Of a stretch of 20,142 nucleotides of DNA, positions 7,089 through 12,994 are shown piece after piece; positions within the stretch are counted from its first letter, which is position 1, and every line of letters begins with the position of its first letter. The notes under the pieces were generated by a model. That model had not been told where the DNA came from. It saw only the letters and a program-made list of their open reading frames with translations, and made no database searches. The stretch is from a virus. The stretch is from positions 1 to 20,142 of the IMG/VR virus record IMGVR_UViG_3300036766_002086. One strand, 5' to 3'. Position numbers and translations under genes: made by a program.

Positions 7089-7645
7089 CAAAATATCTCC
7101 AACTGTCTTTGTTCCGATTTTGCGCACTTACGGTTTTGGGCATGGTATTTCATATGCGCAGAGTGCGATCGAAATATTTTCAGATTCTCAGGCCGATTGT
7201 CTTTTGGATCGCCATTTTCATGGTGGACCACTTCTTCCGGTATGAGTTTTCTTCCAAGTATCTTTTCTGCAATAAGGCGATGCTTTAAAATATATTTTTG
7301 GTGTCTTTTCCCAGTATAGATATAGCCTCTTTGATGCTTCCATTCTCCGCCTTTCCACCTATAGTGATTTGGACCTGATAATTTTTCCCTTACTTGATTT
7401 TTCCATTCTTCGGTTTTGGGTTTGCCATACTGAGGATTTCGCCACGGCTCTTTTTTATAAAGCAAGCGGAACGCATCGCTCCTTGTCCTTAATGGAATCC
7501 CAAGTCGATGAAGCCATGTATAAATTAATCGATGACGCCTGCCTAAAATCTTTGCGATTTCTGTTCCGCTGATACCGCGTTTTAAGTATTGTTCTTCAAA
7601 CCAATCGCGATGATTCTTGGCTTCTTCAAAATTTTTTATCTTCAT
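7088..7645 (-). CDS. HTH-HNH endonuclease (homing-type)
   Basis: The 185-aa protein has an N-terminal helix-turn-helix (about residues 25-52, ISGTEIAKILGRRHRLIYTW) and a C-terminal HNH_3-type nuclease with WKGG (97-100), KHRLIAEKILGRKL (121-134), VVHHENGDPKDNRPENL (139-155) and catalytic His141/His142. This arrangement is typical of free-standing phage homing endonucleases, which cut cognate DNA and spread by repair copying. The gene is more AT-rich than its neighbours, yet it is joined to them by short overlaps. A second gene of the same kind lies at 15226-15819. Confidence 0.88.
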   Translation of the reverse strand: MKIKNFEEAKNHRDWFEEQYLKRGISGTEIAKILGRRHRLIYTWLHRLGIPLRTRSDAFRLLYKKEPWRNPQYGKPKTEEWKNQVREKLSGPNHYRWKGGEWKHQRGYIYTGKRHQKYILKHRLIAEKILGRKLIPEEVVHHENGDPKDNRPENLKIFRSHSAHMKYHAQNRKCAKSEQRQLEIF

Positions 7646-8001
7646 AGCTGTTCTCTATAAAACAAATCACCCTGGCGCTCATTTTTTGGAACCAGTTTTG
7701 GATAAGCAGCAAAAAGCAAGCGACGCCGCTTCGCTGCATGAATCGGGCCTACGTGTGAAGAATATTCTCGCAAGAACCCCTCCAGTTCTTCCGTCGTCTC
7801 GGGAAGATAAAGCCCATACGGCATCGAAGAGGTTGAACAAATTGGAAGCCGCGAATACATGTCCCGGAACTTCCGGTCTGTGAGGTCAGGCGAGAAAATT
7901 TTCAGCTCGAAGAAAATTCTCTCTCGCGGGATAGCCCTTTCCCGGCCCTTGTGGGCCTGCATCATTTCCATGAATTTGATTTTGAGTCTCTCAATGTCCA
8001 T
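7642..8001 (-). CDS. Probable winged-helix DNA-binding protein
   Basis: The 119-aa protein has an N-terminal segment (ERAIPRERIFFEL through DRKFRDMYSRLP, residues about 21-52) that reads like a winged helix, followed by ICSTSSMPYGLYLPETTEELEGF, a pattern I associate with phage wHTH proteins in which a Gly-Tyr/Leu wing precedes a Glu-rich helix. The C-terminal half is basic and includes AAKRRR. A strong AGGAGACTGAT precedes the ATG. Likely a regulator or replication accessory; target unknown. Confidence 0.6.
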   Translation of the reverse strand: MDIERLKIKFMEMMQAHKGRERAIPRERIFFELKIFSPDLTDRKFRDMYSRLPICSTSSMPYGLYLPETTEELEGFLREYSSHVGPIHAAKRRRLLFAAYPKLVPKNERQGDLFYREQL

Positions 8002-8002
8002 A

Positions 8003-8191
8003 TCAGTCTCCTATATCGATTTTTTTATTTAGCGGAATCATATAGAACAAATCTTCAGTAGATTCACGTATAGTTTGAATGAGATCAACGGCTTCAACTG
8101 TGATTTTTTTTGTTTTATTCAAGAAATATTCAACGTCGTCCATGAGGTCTGATATCTCATCAATTCTTCCTCGCAAATCTTTCCCGGTCAT
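8003..8191 (-). CDS. Small helical hypothetical protein
   Basis: The 62-aa product is acidic and helical (DEISDLMDDVEYFLNKTKK, then VDLIQTIREST). Its ATG is 2 bases after the methyltransferase stop, and a strong GGAGGGAGAC ribosome-binding site lies in the end of that gene, so translation is well supported. No family is recognised. The position right after the cytosine methyltransferase makes a link to modification possible but unproven. Confidence 0.6.
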   Translation of the reverse strand: MTGKDLRGRIDEISDLMDDVEYFLNKTKKITVEAVDLIQTIRESTEDLFYMIPLNKKIDIGD

Positions 8192-8192
8192 T

Positions 8193-9296
8193 TCAGTCTC
8201 CCTCCTCTCTCGGCTCGATTTGCTCTATCATCGCTATTATTCTCATTATTTCGTATGCGACTTGGGGGACAATGGCGTTGCCGAGTGCTTTAAGTCTGTC
8301 CACCCGATGGGAAACCCCATCATCCACTCGACAAAGGCGGGTTGCAACTTCAGGCCAGTTTTCTTGCCAATCCTTCGTCCCAATAAAGCATTGTCTGGCA
8401 CATTTTCGAGATTGCCGGTATCCTTGAAATCTCTTTTGATCGGCGTCGGAAGCATCGCTATCTGTTTGCCCAATCTCGGATATCTTTTCCCGCTTGAAAT
8501 TTGATACCCCTCTTGATTTTTCGCCTCTGGTGTCATTAGCATCGTAATTTTTCGACTTAATGCCATACCGTTGTCCTTGCTGTGATATTGATTCTTTTCG
8601 TTCGCCAGACAGGTGGACAATAATCCAGACCCTGTCCCTGCGGTGCGGGGCATTGACGGCGCAAGCTGGAATAATAATCGGCCAGACTTTGTAACTCTTG
8701 CTTTCCATCTGTGATAGCAAGTTCTCGAATACCACACCTTGCTCAAGACTAAGGATTCCAGGAGGATTTTCAAAGATTGCCCAGGTTGGCTTGACTTCGG
8801 CCAAGACTCTAATAGCTTCTGGCCAGAGCCAACGGTCATCTCTCGTTCCTTTTCGCTTCCCGGCGACCGATGCTGGTTGGCAAGGAACTCCTCCGGTAAG
8901 CAAAGTTGTGCCCCAGAAACGGGAACCGTCAAAATCTCGGATATCGGGGATGAGAGGGATTCGATTCGGTAAGCCAAATTTGGAGTGAAGTCCGCTCGAC
9001 TTTGTGGGCTTTGCTTCTCTGCCCTCGGTGTTGGCAATAGCCCCAAAACCCGAATCTTTCTGGAAAGAGTCATCTGTGCCTCGCCCTCGTTTGCCCTGAC
9101 AACCGTTTTCCAATTGCTCCTCTCGTAACCGTCTTGTGTTCTTGGGGTTGGTAATAATTCTTGCCCCGAACCTCGCCTTGAGAATTTCTTGGCAGAACTC
9201 ATCTATCTCGCAAAATACTACCGTCTCAAATCCCGCCCATTCTGCGGCCAAGGCGAAACCGCCGATGCCAGAGAATAAATCGACATGAGTTAACAC
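8193..9296 (-). CDS. DNA (cytosine-5-)-methyltransferase
   Basis: The 367-aa protein is a C5 cytosine methyltransferase. Motif I is VDLFSGIGGF (5-14), the catalytic Cys139 lies in motif IV GGVPCQPAS (135-143), motif VI is FENPPGILS (175-183), motif VIII is HRRDRVW (218-224) and motif X is LGNAIVPQVA (338-347). Motif VI has ENP in place of the usual ENV. Segments at about 51-118 and 227-318 are low-conservation linkers with repeated Asp/Asn/Thr-rich elements (IANTEGREA, DANDTRGEK, DASDADQKR). The start is a GTG overlapping the upstream TAG stop. No partner restriction enzyme lies beside it, so protection of phage DNA is likelier than a restriction-modification pair. A second long ORF is embedded in another frame. 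Confidence 0.95.
   Translation of the reverse strand: MLTHVDLFSGIGGFALAAEWAGFETVVFCEIDEFCQEILKARFGARIITNPKNTRRLREEQLENGCQGKRGRGTDDSFQKDSGFGAIANTEGREAKPTKSSGLHSKFGLPNRIPLIPDIRDFDGSRFWGTTLLTGGVPCQPASVAGKRKGTRDDRWLWPEAIRVLAEVKPTWAIFENPPGILSLEQGVVFENLLSQMESKSYKVWPIIIPACAVNAPHRRDRVWIIVHLSGERKESISQQGQRYGIKSKNYDANDTRGEKSRGVSNFKREKISEIGQTDSDASDADQKRFQGYRQSRKCARQCFIGTKDWQENWPEVATRLCRVDDGVSHRVDRLKALGNAIVPQVAYEIMRIIAMIEQIEPREEGD
8246..9202 (-). CDS. Embedded alternate-frame ORF with LPTP repeats (318 aa)
   Basis: A 318-codon ORF lies wholly inside the cytosine methyltransferase gene on the same strand, in the +1 frame. It starts at ATG 9202, right after in-frame stops. The translation is protein-like: five repeats begin LPTP or a variant (17-20, 56-59, LSTC 195-198, LMTP 222-225, 251-254) and most end in a basic-hydrophobic stretch such as LSRKIRVL, LAYRI, LSRKITM, LGKQIAM or LGRRI. 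The C-terminus has VEWMMGFPIGWTDL (291-304). I recall database proteins with LPTP repeats and a VEWLMGFP-type end, often labelled as methylases or hypothetical. In the main frame the last element reads as VSHRVDRLK before motif X. The start has only a weak Shine-Dalgarno, so expression is unproven. Confidence 0.4.
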   Translation of the reverse strand: MSSAKKFSRRGSGQELLPTPRTQDGYERSNWKTVVRANEGEAQMTLSRKIRVLGLLPTPRAEKQSPQSRADFTPNLAYRIESLSSPISEILTVPVSGAQLCLPEEFLANQHRSPGSEKEREMTVGSGQKLLESWPKSSQPGQSLKILLESLVLSKVWYSRTCYHRWKARVTKSGRLLFQLAPSMPRTAGTGSGLLSTCLANEKNQYHSKDNGMALSRKITMLMTPEAKNQEGYQISSGKRYPRLGKQIAMLPTPIKRDFKDTGNLENVPDNALLGRRIGKKTGLKLQPAFVEWMMGFPIGWTDLKHSATPLSPKSHTK

Positions 9297-9571
9297 TAAT
9301 CCCCATCACTGAGTCTTGGGCTGAGCGTCACATGATTCCAGGTTACTGATTTTTCCGCTTCCCTATTTAAAGCGTCCATTATCTTCTGAATCTCTTCCAG
9401 CTCGGCTATCATTTCCCGTGTCTTCTCAATCATCGCTCGAACCTCCGCCCGCTCCTCATTCGGAAACCAAAAATTGAAATGCCGGTAAGAGATAAGAGCT
9501 CCTGCAATTAAGCCAATGACAAGACATAGAAGGCATGCGCAACCCGCGAAGAATAAATGCTTGCCTTTCAT
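9296..9571 (-). CDS. Single-pass membrane protein with coiled coil
   Basis: The 91-aa protein has an N-terminal hydrophobic segment (about residues 6-28, LFFAGCACLLCLVIGLIAGA) and a long charged helix (RAEVRAMIEKTREMIAELEE onward) likely to form a coiled coil. The hydrophobic segment has three cysteines but no clear lipobox. It overlaps the upstream gene by 4 bases and its TAG stop overlaps the methyltransferase GTG. Function unknown; topologically it resembles small phage membrane proteins involved in lysis control or exclusion. Confidence 0.65.
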   Translation of the reverse strand: MKGKHLFFAGCACLLCLVIGLIAGALISYRHFNFWFPNEERAEVRAMIEKTREMIAELEEIQKIMDALNREAEKSVTWNHVTLSPRLSDGD

Positions 9572-9924
9572 AATGCCTCCTTCTTTTTCTCTGGCTTTAC
9601 CGCCTTCCGTATTGACTCGAGCGATAAAGTGATGTTGTGCACCCTTCCCTCAAGCTCGTCGAGTTTATCCTGTTTGCTCTCGATCGCCTTTTGGGTTGCC
9701 TCGATCTCCTTTTGAAGGCCGGACCTTTCAGTCTCAAGAGTGTTAATGACCAAGTCCTGGTCGCCAAAGAGATTCTGTTGCCCTTTTGTGGCCATGATTC
9801 CTCCTTTTTTTTGCTCTTTGATTTTTTTCGATACGCAGGTTAAACAGAGGCCATTTTGAGTTGCCCCTTTTGCCCCGCATTTCGCGCAGGGTTTGTTTTG
9901 GTTAATGGTTATGGTTAAGGTCAT
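9568..9924 (-). CDS. Zinc-ribbon plus coiled-coil protein, with a strong internal start at 9795
   Basis: Read from ATG 9924 (TGATG overlap with the upstream gene) the product is 118 aa. An N-terminal zinc ribbon (CAKCGAKGATQNGLCLTC, residues about 13-30) is followed by a Gln/Glu-rich coiled coil (ERSGLQKEIEATQKAIESKQ and on). In the middle an A8 tract and a strong AAGGAGG stand just before an in-frame ATG at 9795, which would give a 75-aa protein of only the coiled coil (MATKGQQNLFGDQD...). The locus may therefore make two products, or it may be two fused genes. No enzymatic motif is visible. Confidence 0.65.
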   Translation of the reverse strand: MTLTITINQNKPCAKCGAKGATQNGLCLTCVSKKIKEQKKGGIMATKGQQNLFGDQDLVINTLETERSGLQKEIEATQKAIESKQDKLDELEGRVHNITLSLESIRKAVKPEKKKEAL

Positions 9925-10700
9925 CACAACCTCGGTTTCTTTTTGTATTTCGGATCGGCATATGGAAGATATTGTTCCCAGGTACCAGGAATTTTCTTTT
10001 TGGGATTTCCTACATATAGAAAAGTTTTGGCGTATTTTATAAATTGTCTTTCTGTTTCATTGCTATTCAAGCAATTGATATAGCCGGTTAAGGCATCCTC
10101 TAAGGTTTGTGGTGATATGCCATGATCAACCAAAAGCAACCACTTCTCCTTAGCCTTTCCCTTATCTTCATGGCGAGGATATCGGGCAAACCATTTTTCA
10201 AAAAGCGCGTCCTTGCTCTCAATACCTTTATTTTTATTTTTCAATTCATCTTCATTTTCATCTTCATATTCAATGGGTGTTATGTCTTTGCCATTTTCTT
10301 TGCCATCACTTTGCCATCTTGCTTCTGCGCCAGCCTTGCCAGCTTCAGAACGCATTTTTGATATTTGATCTTGACGTTGGCTTTCAGAAAACATTCGTCT
10401 GTTTATTATTGTCCCATCAGGCAATCGGCTAAAAACGCCATTATCTTCAAGTTCTCTTAAAAGGATTTCGATTTCCTCCTCGCTTTTCCCGAAACGTTTT
10501 GCCAGAATTTTGCCATCAATTTGCCTTCCAGCAACTACAAGTGCACCCTTGATTTCAGACTTTGCCATAATTCCGAGCATATTTACCCAAAGTCCTTGGG
10601 CAGCAAAACTGCAAATCTGAACATCAAAAGCGGAAAACCAATCATCCCAAAACCAAAGTGTTGCCGGGCGATGATCTTCTTTACGACTTTGTGAAGCCAT
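9924..10700 (-). CDS. Phage replication initiator / replisome organiser-like protein
   Basis: The 258-aa protein has an N-terminal winged-helix-like domain (LWFWDDWFSAFDVQICSFAA through NGVFSRLPDGTIINRRM, about residues 15-103) of the kind found in phage replication initiators, then a low-complexity acidic linker (ENEDELKNKNKG) and a C-terminal helical domain (LFEKWFARYPRHEDKGKAKEKW, about 167-188, and a TFLYVGNPKKKIPGTWEQY end) resembling lambda O / DnaT-like helicase-loading regions. It would bind the phage origin and recruit the helicase; the gene itself holds iteron-like repeats. No helicase gene is seen next to it, so host helicase use is inferred. Confidence 0.8.
   Translation of the reverse strand: MASQSRKEDHRPATLWFWDDWFSAFDVQICSFAAQGLWVNMLGIMAKSEIKGALVVAGRQIDGKILAKRFGKSEEEIEILLRELEDNGVFSRLPDGTIINRRMFSESQRQDQISKMRSEAGKAGAEARWQSDGKENGKDITPIEYEDENEDELKNKNKGIESKDALFEKWFARYPRHEDKGKAKEKWLLLVDHGISPQTLEDALTGYINCLNSNETERQFIKYAKTFLYVGNPKKKIPGTWEQYLPYADPKYKKKPRL
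10286..10568. repeat. Iteron-like CTTTGCCAT repeats (candidate origin)
   Basis: Exact CTTTGCCAT occurs at 10286-10294, 10298-10306, 10309-10317 and 10560-10568 (plus strand). Related TTTTGCCAG, TTTTGCCAT and ATTTGCCTT copies lie at about 10497-10531, spaced 11 bases. Within each cluster the spacing is 11-12 bases, close to one helical turn, next to an AT-rich stretch at about 10225-10275. All fall within the replication initiator gene, where lambda-like phages place their origin. Protein coding (Gly-Lys repeats on the minus strand) could explain part of it. Confidence 0.4.
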
Positions 10701-10730
10701 TTTTTATTTCCATTTTTTCTTTTATGGTTT

Positions 10731-10919
10731 TCATCTTTTCCGCCCTTTCTTCTCTTTTGTCTCTCTGGCCAAAAGATAAAAAAGCGCCTCAATCGAGATT
10801 GAATAAGTTCGCCGACAGCGCTTTGTTTTTAACCGAATATATCCATCCGGATCGAGTATGATAATGAACGGCCATTTAGACCTGAATTCTCGTTTGACTT
10901 GCCTTTTGAGTTCAGTCAT
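10731..10919 (-). CDS. Small basic hypothetical protein
   Basis: The 62-aa product (MTELKRQVKREFRSKWPFII...) is strongly basic, with a central hydrophobic beta-like stretch (PFIIILDPDGYIRLK) and a C-terminal helix. I chose the ATG at 10919 because GAAGGAG lies 7 bases upstream; a longer frame to 11018 would begin inside an unrelated segment. It ends 30 bases before the replication initiator gene. A DNA-binding role is possible from charge alone; no family recognised. Confidence 0.6.
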   Translation of the reverse strand: MTELKRQVKREFRSKWPFIIILDPDGYIRLKTKRCRRTYSISIEALFYLLARETKEKKGRKR

Positions 10920-11032
10920 TTTGTTTCTCCTTCGAGAAAAGGGGAAGGGACGGGAAAGGCCCCGAAGGAAGAAGGGTGATAACGGGCTAATCTTATTTGC
11001 CTTTCCTGTGGTGGACATCCCTTCCGTTTCAT
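10916..11032 (-). CDS. Possible tiny ORF (38 aa)
   Basis: An ATG at 11032, two bases after the stop of the upstream gene and behind AAAGGG at good spacing, opens a 38-codon frame (MKRKGCPPQERQIRLARYHP...) whose TGA overlaps the next ATG as ATGA. This linkage matches the tight coupling elsewhere in the block and fills the only gap here. The Pro-rich sequence shows no domain, so it could simply be a translational-coupling leader. Confidence 0.35.
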   Translation of the reverse strand: MKRKGCPPQERQIRLARYHPSSFGAFPVPSPFLEGETK

Positions 11033-11034
11033 GA

Positions 11035-11220
11035 TCAAACCCTTTTGTCTGGTCCGCCTTTTTTCTCTGAGATGGCCTCTATCGTTTTGAGCGCAGCGTC
11101 ATCGAAAAGGAGCTCTGACTTGCATTGAACACAGACCCGGAATCTGCCGATAATCGCCCAGGGCGTGACATCGAGACATTTCATGCAGTAATGGTATTCG
11201 CACTCTCTTGTATCGCTCAT
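11035..11220 (-). CDS. Small zinc-ribbon protein
   Basis: The 61-aa protein carries two CxxC pairs (CMKC near residues 12-15 and CVQC near 30-33) plus an extra Cys-His pair near the N-terminus (CEYHYC), typical of a zinc ribbon. The C-terminal part is helical and charged. Its start overlaps the upstream coiled-coil gene (ATGA). It is probably a nucleic-acid or protein-binding accessory of the recombination/replication block; role unknown. Confidence 0.7.
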   Translation of the reverse strand: MSDTRECEYHYCMKCLDVTPWAIIGRFRVCVQCKSELLFDDAALKTIEAISEKKGGPDKRV

Positions 11221-11933
11221 GATGGCCTCGCTTGCTCGTTTCTCGTTCCGATTCTCTGCATGATCGGCCGGTTGAAAACCCGGATCCCGGGGATGTTCGT
11301 TTTGTCTTTCATGGCTTTGACGATTTTGCGGATTTTGACTTCATCCGGAATCAGGTATTCCCTGGGAATCGCAGCCTCATCCACGATCTCAAAATCCCAG
11401 TTCTCGCGCATAGCCAAGCCTTTAGTTTTGGGAGCCTCCGGAACAATAGACGCCGGGGCGATCTTCTTTTCCTCATCGGCCGCTTGGGCAAGGATCCTGT
11501 CGGCCTCAGCCTGGGCTGCCTGACAGGCGGCCTCGTCTTTTTCAGCCTTAGCTCGATTCTCGGCTTCCATAGCTTTGCGAAGGGCCTCTTCCTCGAGCCG
11601 TTTCTTTTCTTGCTCAACTCGGATCCTCTCGAGCTCGGCTTCCCTGCGCTTCCTTTCCTGTTCGGCCTTGTAGGAAGCGATAGACCGGCTCAGCGCGTCA
11701 ATCACGGGCTTGAGCTTCCAGAGCTCTTGGTTTTCAGTATTGCAAATCTCCTTCCATGTGGCGTGAGCCTTGGCTTTGAGCGGAGCGAAGAAATCCTTGA
11801 TTTTCGTTTCCAGCTCTTTCGCAGCCAGGAGAAGCTCGCTCGCCTTGGCAAGACTTCCTTGATCGATTGCTCTGTAAGCTCCGGCAATGCCAACAAAATT
11901 ATTTACCTGTCTTTCAAGTTCAGTTGTTTCCAT
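11217..11933 (-). CDS. Recombination-module coiled-coil protein
   Basis: The 238-aa protein has a helical N-terminal region, a long Glu/Lys/Arg/Ala coiled coil (about residues 85-158) and a conserved-looking C-terminal domain with MRENWDFEIVDEAAIPREYL and an IPDEVKIRKIVKAMKDKTNI segment ending in IPGIRVFNRP. I recall this C-terminal pattern from phage proteins encoded beside RecT- or exonuclease-type genes, whose molecular role is not established. It follows the exonuclease gene by 2 bases, so the two are co-expressed. Confidence 0.75.
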   Translation of the reverse strand: METTELERQVNNFVGIAGAYRAIDQGSLAKASELLLAAKELETKIKDFFAPLKAKAHATWKEICNTENQELWKLKPVIDALSRSIASYKAEQERKRREAELERIRVEQEKKRLEEEALRKAMEAENRAKAEKDEAACQAAQAEADRILAQAADEEKKIAPASIVPEAPKTKGLAMRENWDFEIVDEAAIPREYLIPDEVKIRKIVKAMKDKTNIPGIRVFNRPIMQRIGTRNEQARPS

Positions 11934-11935
11934 GT

Positions 11936-12994
11936 TTAGATCCTTTCAATCTTCGTGATGATGATCTCTCTCGCCTCGGCGTAGGGCGCCTTCACTTCAT
12001 CCGGCATGTTGTAGAACTTTCGGTTTTGTATTTCGGTAGTGATGGCGATGTCGTTTACGATGGCGTTCTTCCCGTGATAACGGCCTGGTTTGTCTTTCGT
12101 TCCAACGAGCTTCTTGTGGAGGTCATCAAACTTCTCTTTTGCTTCCTTGAGCTCGAGATAGAACTCAAGAAGAGGTACATCGCCCTGAGAGATCTCCTCC
12201 ATTTCCGTGGCCTTGAGCGGCTGGCAGAGATGATTAAAATCGCAAAGATTACAAATCTGTGCCTCATAGGGGATAGGCTCAGGATAAGTGCCGGCCTCCA
12301 CGTGGCGGTTCACGTCTTCGATCTTGCGGAAGTCGGCATCTAAGCGGTCATAGTCAAGGAGCATGGGAAGGATCCTCGGCCGCTTCCCGAATGTCTTCAG
12401 GATGAAAAAGCCGAAGGGACTGTCGGAGGCGTAGAGATAGGCGTTCAGCTGGCTCGGATAGCCGCGGATCCACCAGGCGCGGTGACGCTTGATATCTTCT
12501 ATTGACTTTGTGCTTTCCCAGTAATTCGGATTTACTGTTTTGATCTCACACGGAACAGAGACCACGTTGGGGACACCTTGGATTTCGCGGTTCAGCGGGA
12601 GAAGCCCGTCAACCTTGCCTTTGATCTTGAGATCCGGGATCGTAAATGTCCTCTGCGATTCATTAAGCTGGAATCCGATATCTCCGAGGTCTTTCTTGAG
12701 CTGCCATTCGGCCCGGCTTCCTTCCTCAACCCTGTATTCGCCATCGATATCCATGAGCTGCCGCTCTCTCCAGTCAAGCCGGGCATGGACCAGGAATTTC
12801 TTGCAGGGATGACCAAATTCGGATGCCCAGTTCCATTCTGAATGATCCCAGGGCTCTCTTTTCCCCTGGCGCATGGCGTCCAACCGCTGGCCGATCTCCG
12901 CGGCGATCTCCTCAACCTGAGCTAAAATGAGATCACCATTCGCCGGGCTTCGAGAAATGACTTCTTCACGGGTGACAATATGATTTCCCATCAT
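11936..12994 (-). CDS. PD-(D/E)XK exonuclease with Cas4/AddB-like Fe-S cysteines
   Basis: The 352-aa protein is a RecB-like PD-(D/E)XK nuclease. The catalytic core has GKVDG (126-130, Asp129), the CEIK motif (149-152, Glu150 and Lys152) and YPSQLNAYLY (179-188, Gln182), the QxxxY motif of this superfamily. One upstream cysteine (Cys64, in HPCKK) and three downstream (Cys248, Cys251, Cys257, in ICNLCDFNHLC) match the 1+3 pattern that holds a 4Fe-4S cluster in Cas4 and AddB. In phages such enzymes resect double-strand ends to feed an annealing protein. The start overlaps the upstream 334-aa gene (ATGA), its likely partner. Confidence 0.88.
   Translation of the reverse strand: MMGNHIVTREEVISRSPANGDLILAQVEEIAAEIGQRLDAMRQGKREPWDHSEWNWASEFGHPCKKFLVHARLDWRERQLMDIDGEYRVEEGSRAEWQLKKDLGDIGFQLNESQRTFTIPDLKIKGKVDGLLPLNREIQGVPNVVSVPCEIKTVNPNYWESTKSIEDIKRHRAWWIRGYPSQLNAYLYASDSPFGFFILKTFGKRPRILPMLLDYDRLDADFRKIEDVNRHVEAGTYPEPIPYEAQICNLCDFNHLCQPLKATEMEEISQGDVPLLEFYLELKEAKEKFDDLHKKLVGTKDKPGRYHGKNAIVNDIAITTEIQNRKFYNMPDEVKAPYAEAREIIITKIERI

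Noticed and set aside
6777-7127. Longer form of the small HNH gene
   Set aside because: The added residues lie within the upstream gene; the TGATG overlap at 7088 gives the natural start.
8246-9202. Frameshifted second half of a broken methyltransferase
   Set aside because: The main frame is complete from motif I to motif X, so the alternate frame is not needed to restore the enzyme.
10731-11018. Longer form of the small basic protein starting at 11018
   Set aside because: The extra N-terminal segment has no support, whereas ATG 10919 has a clear GAAGGAG.
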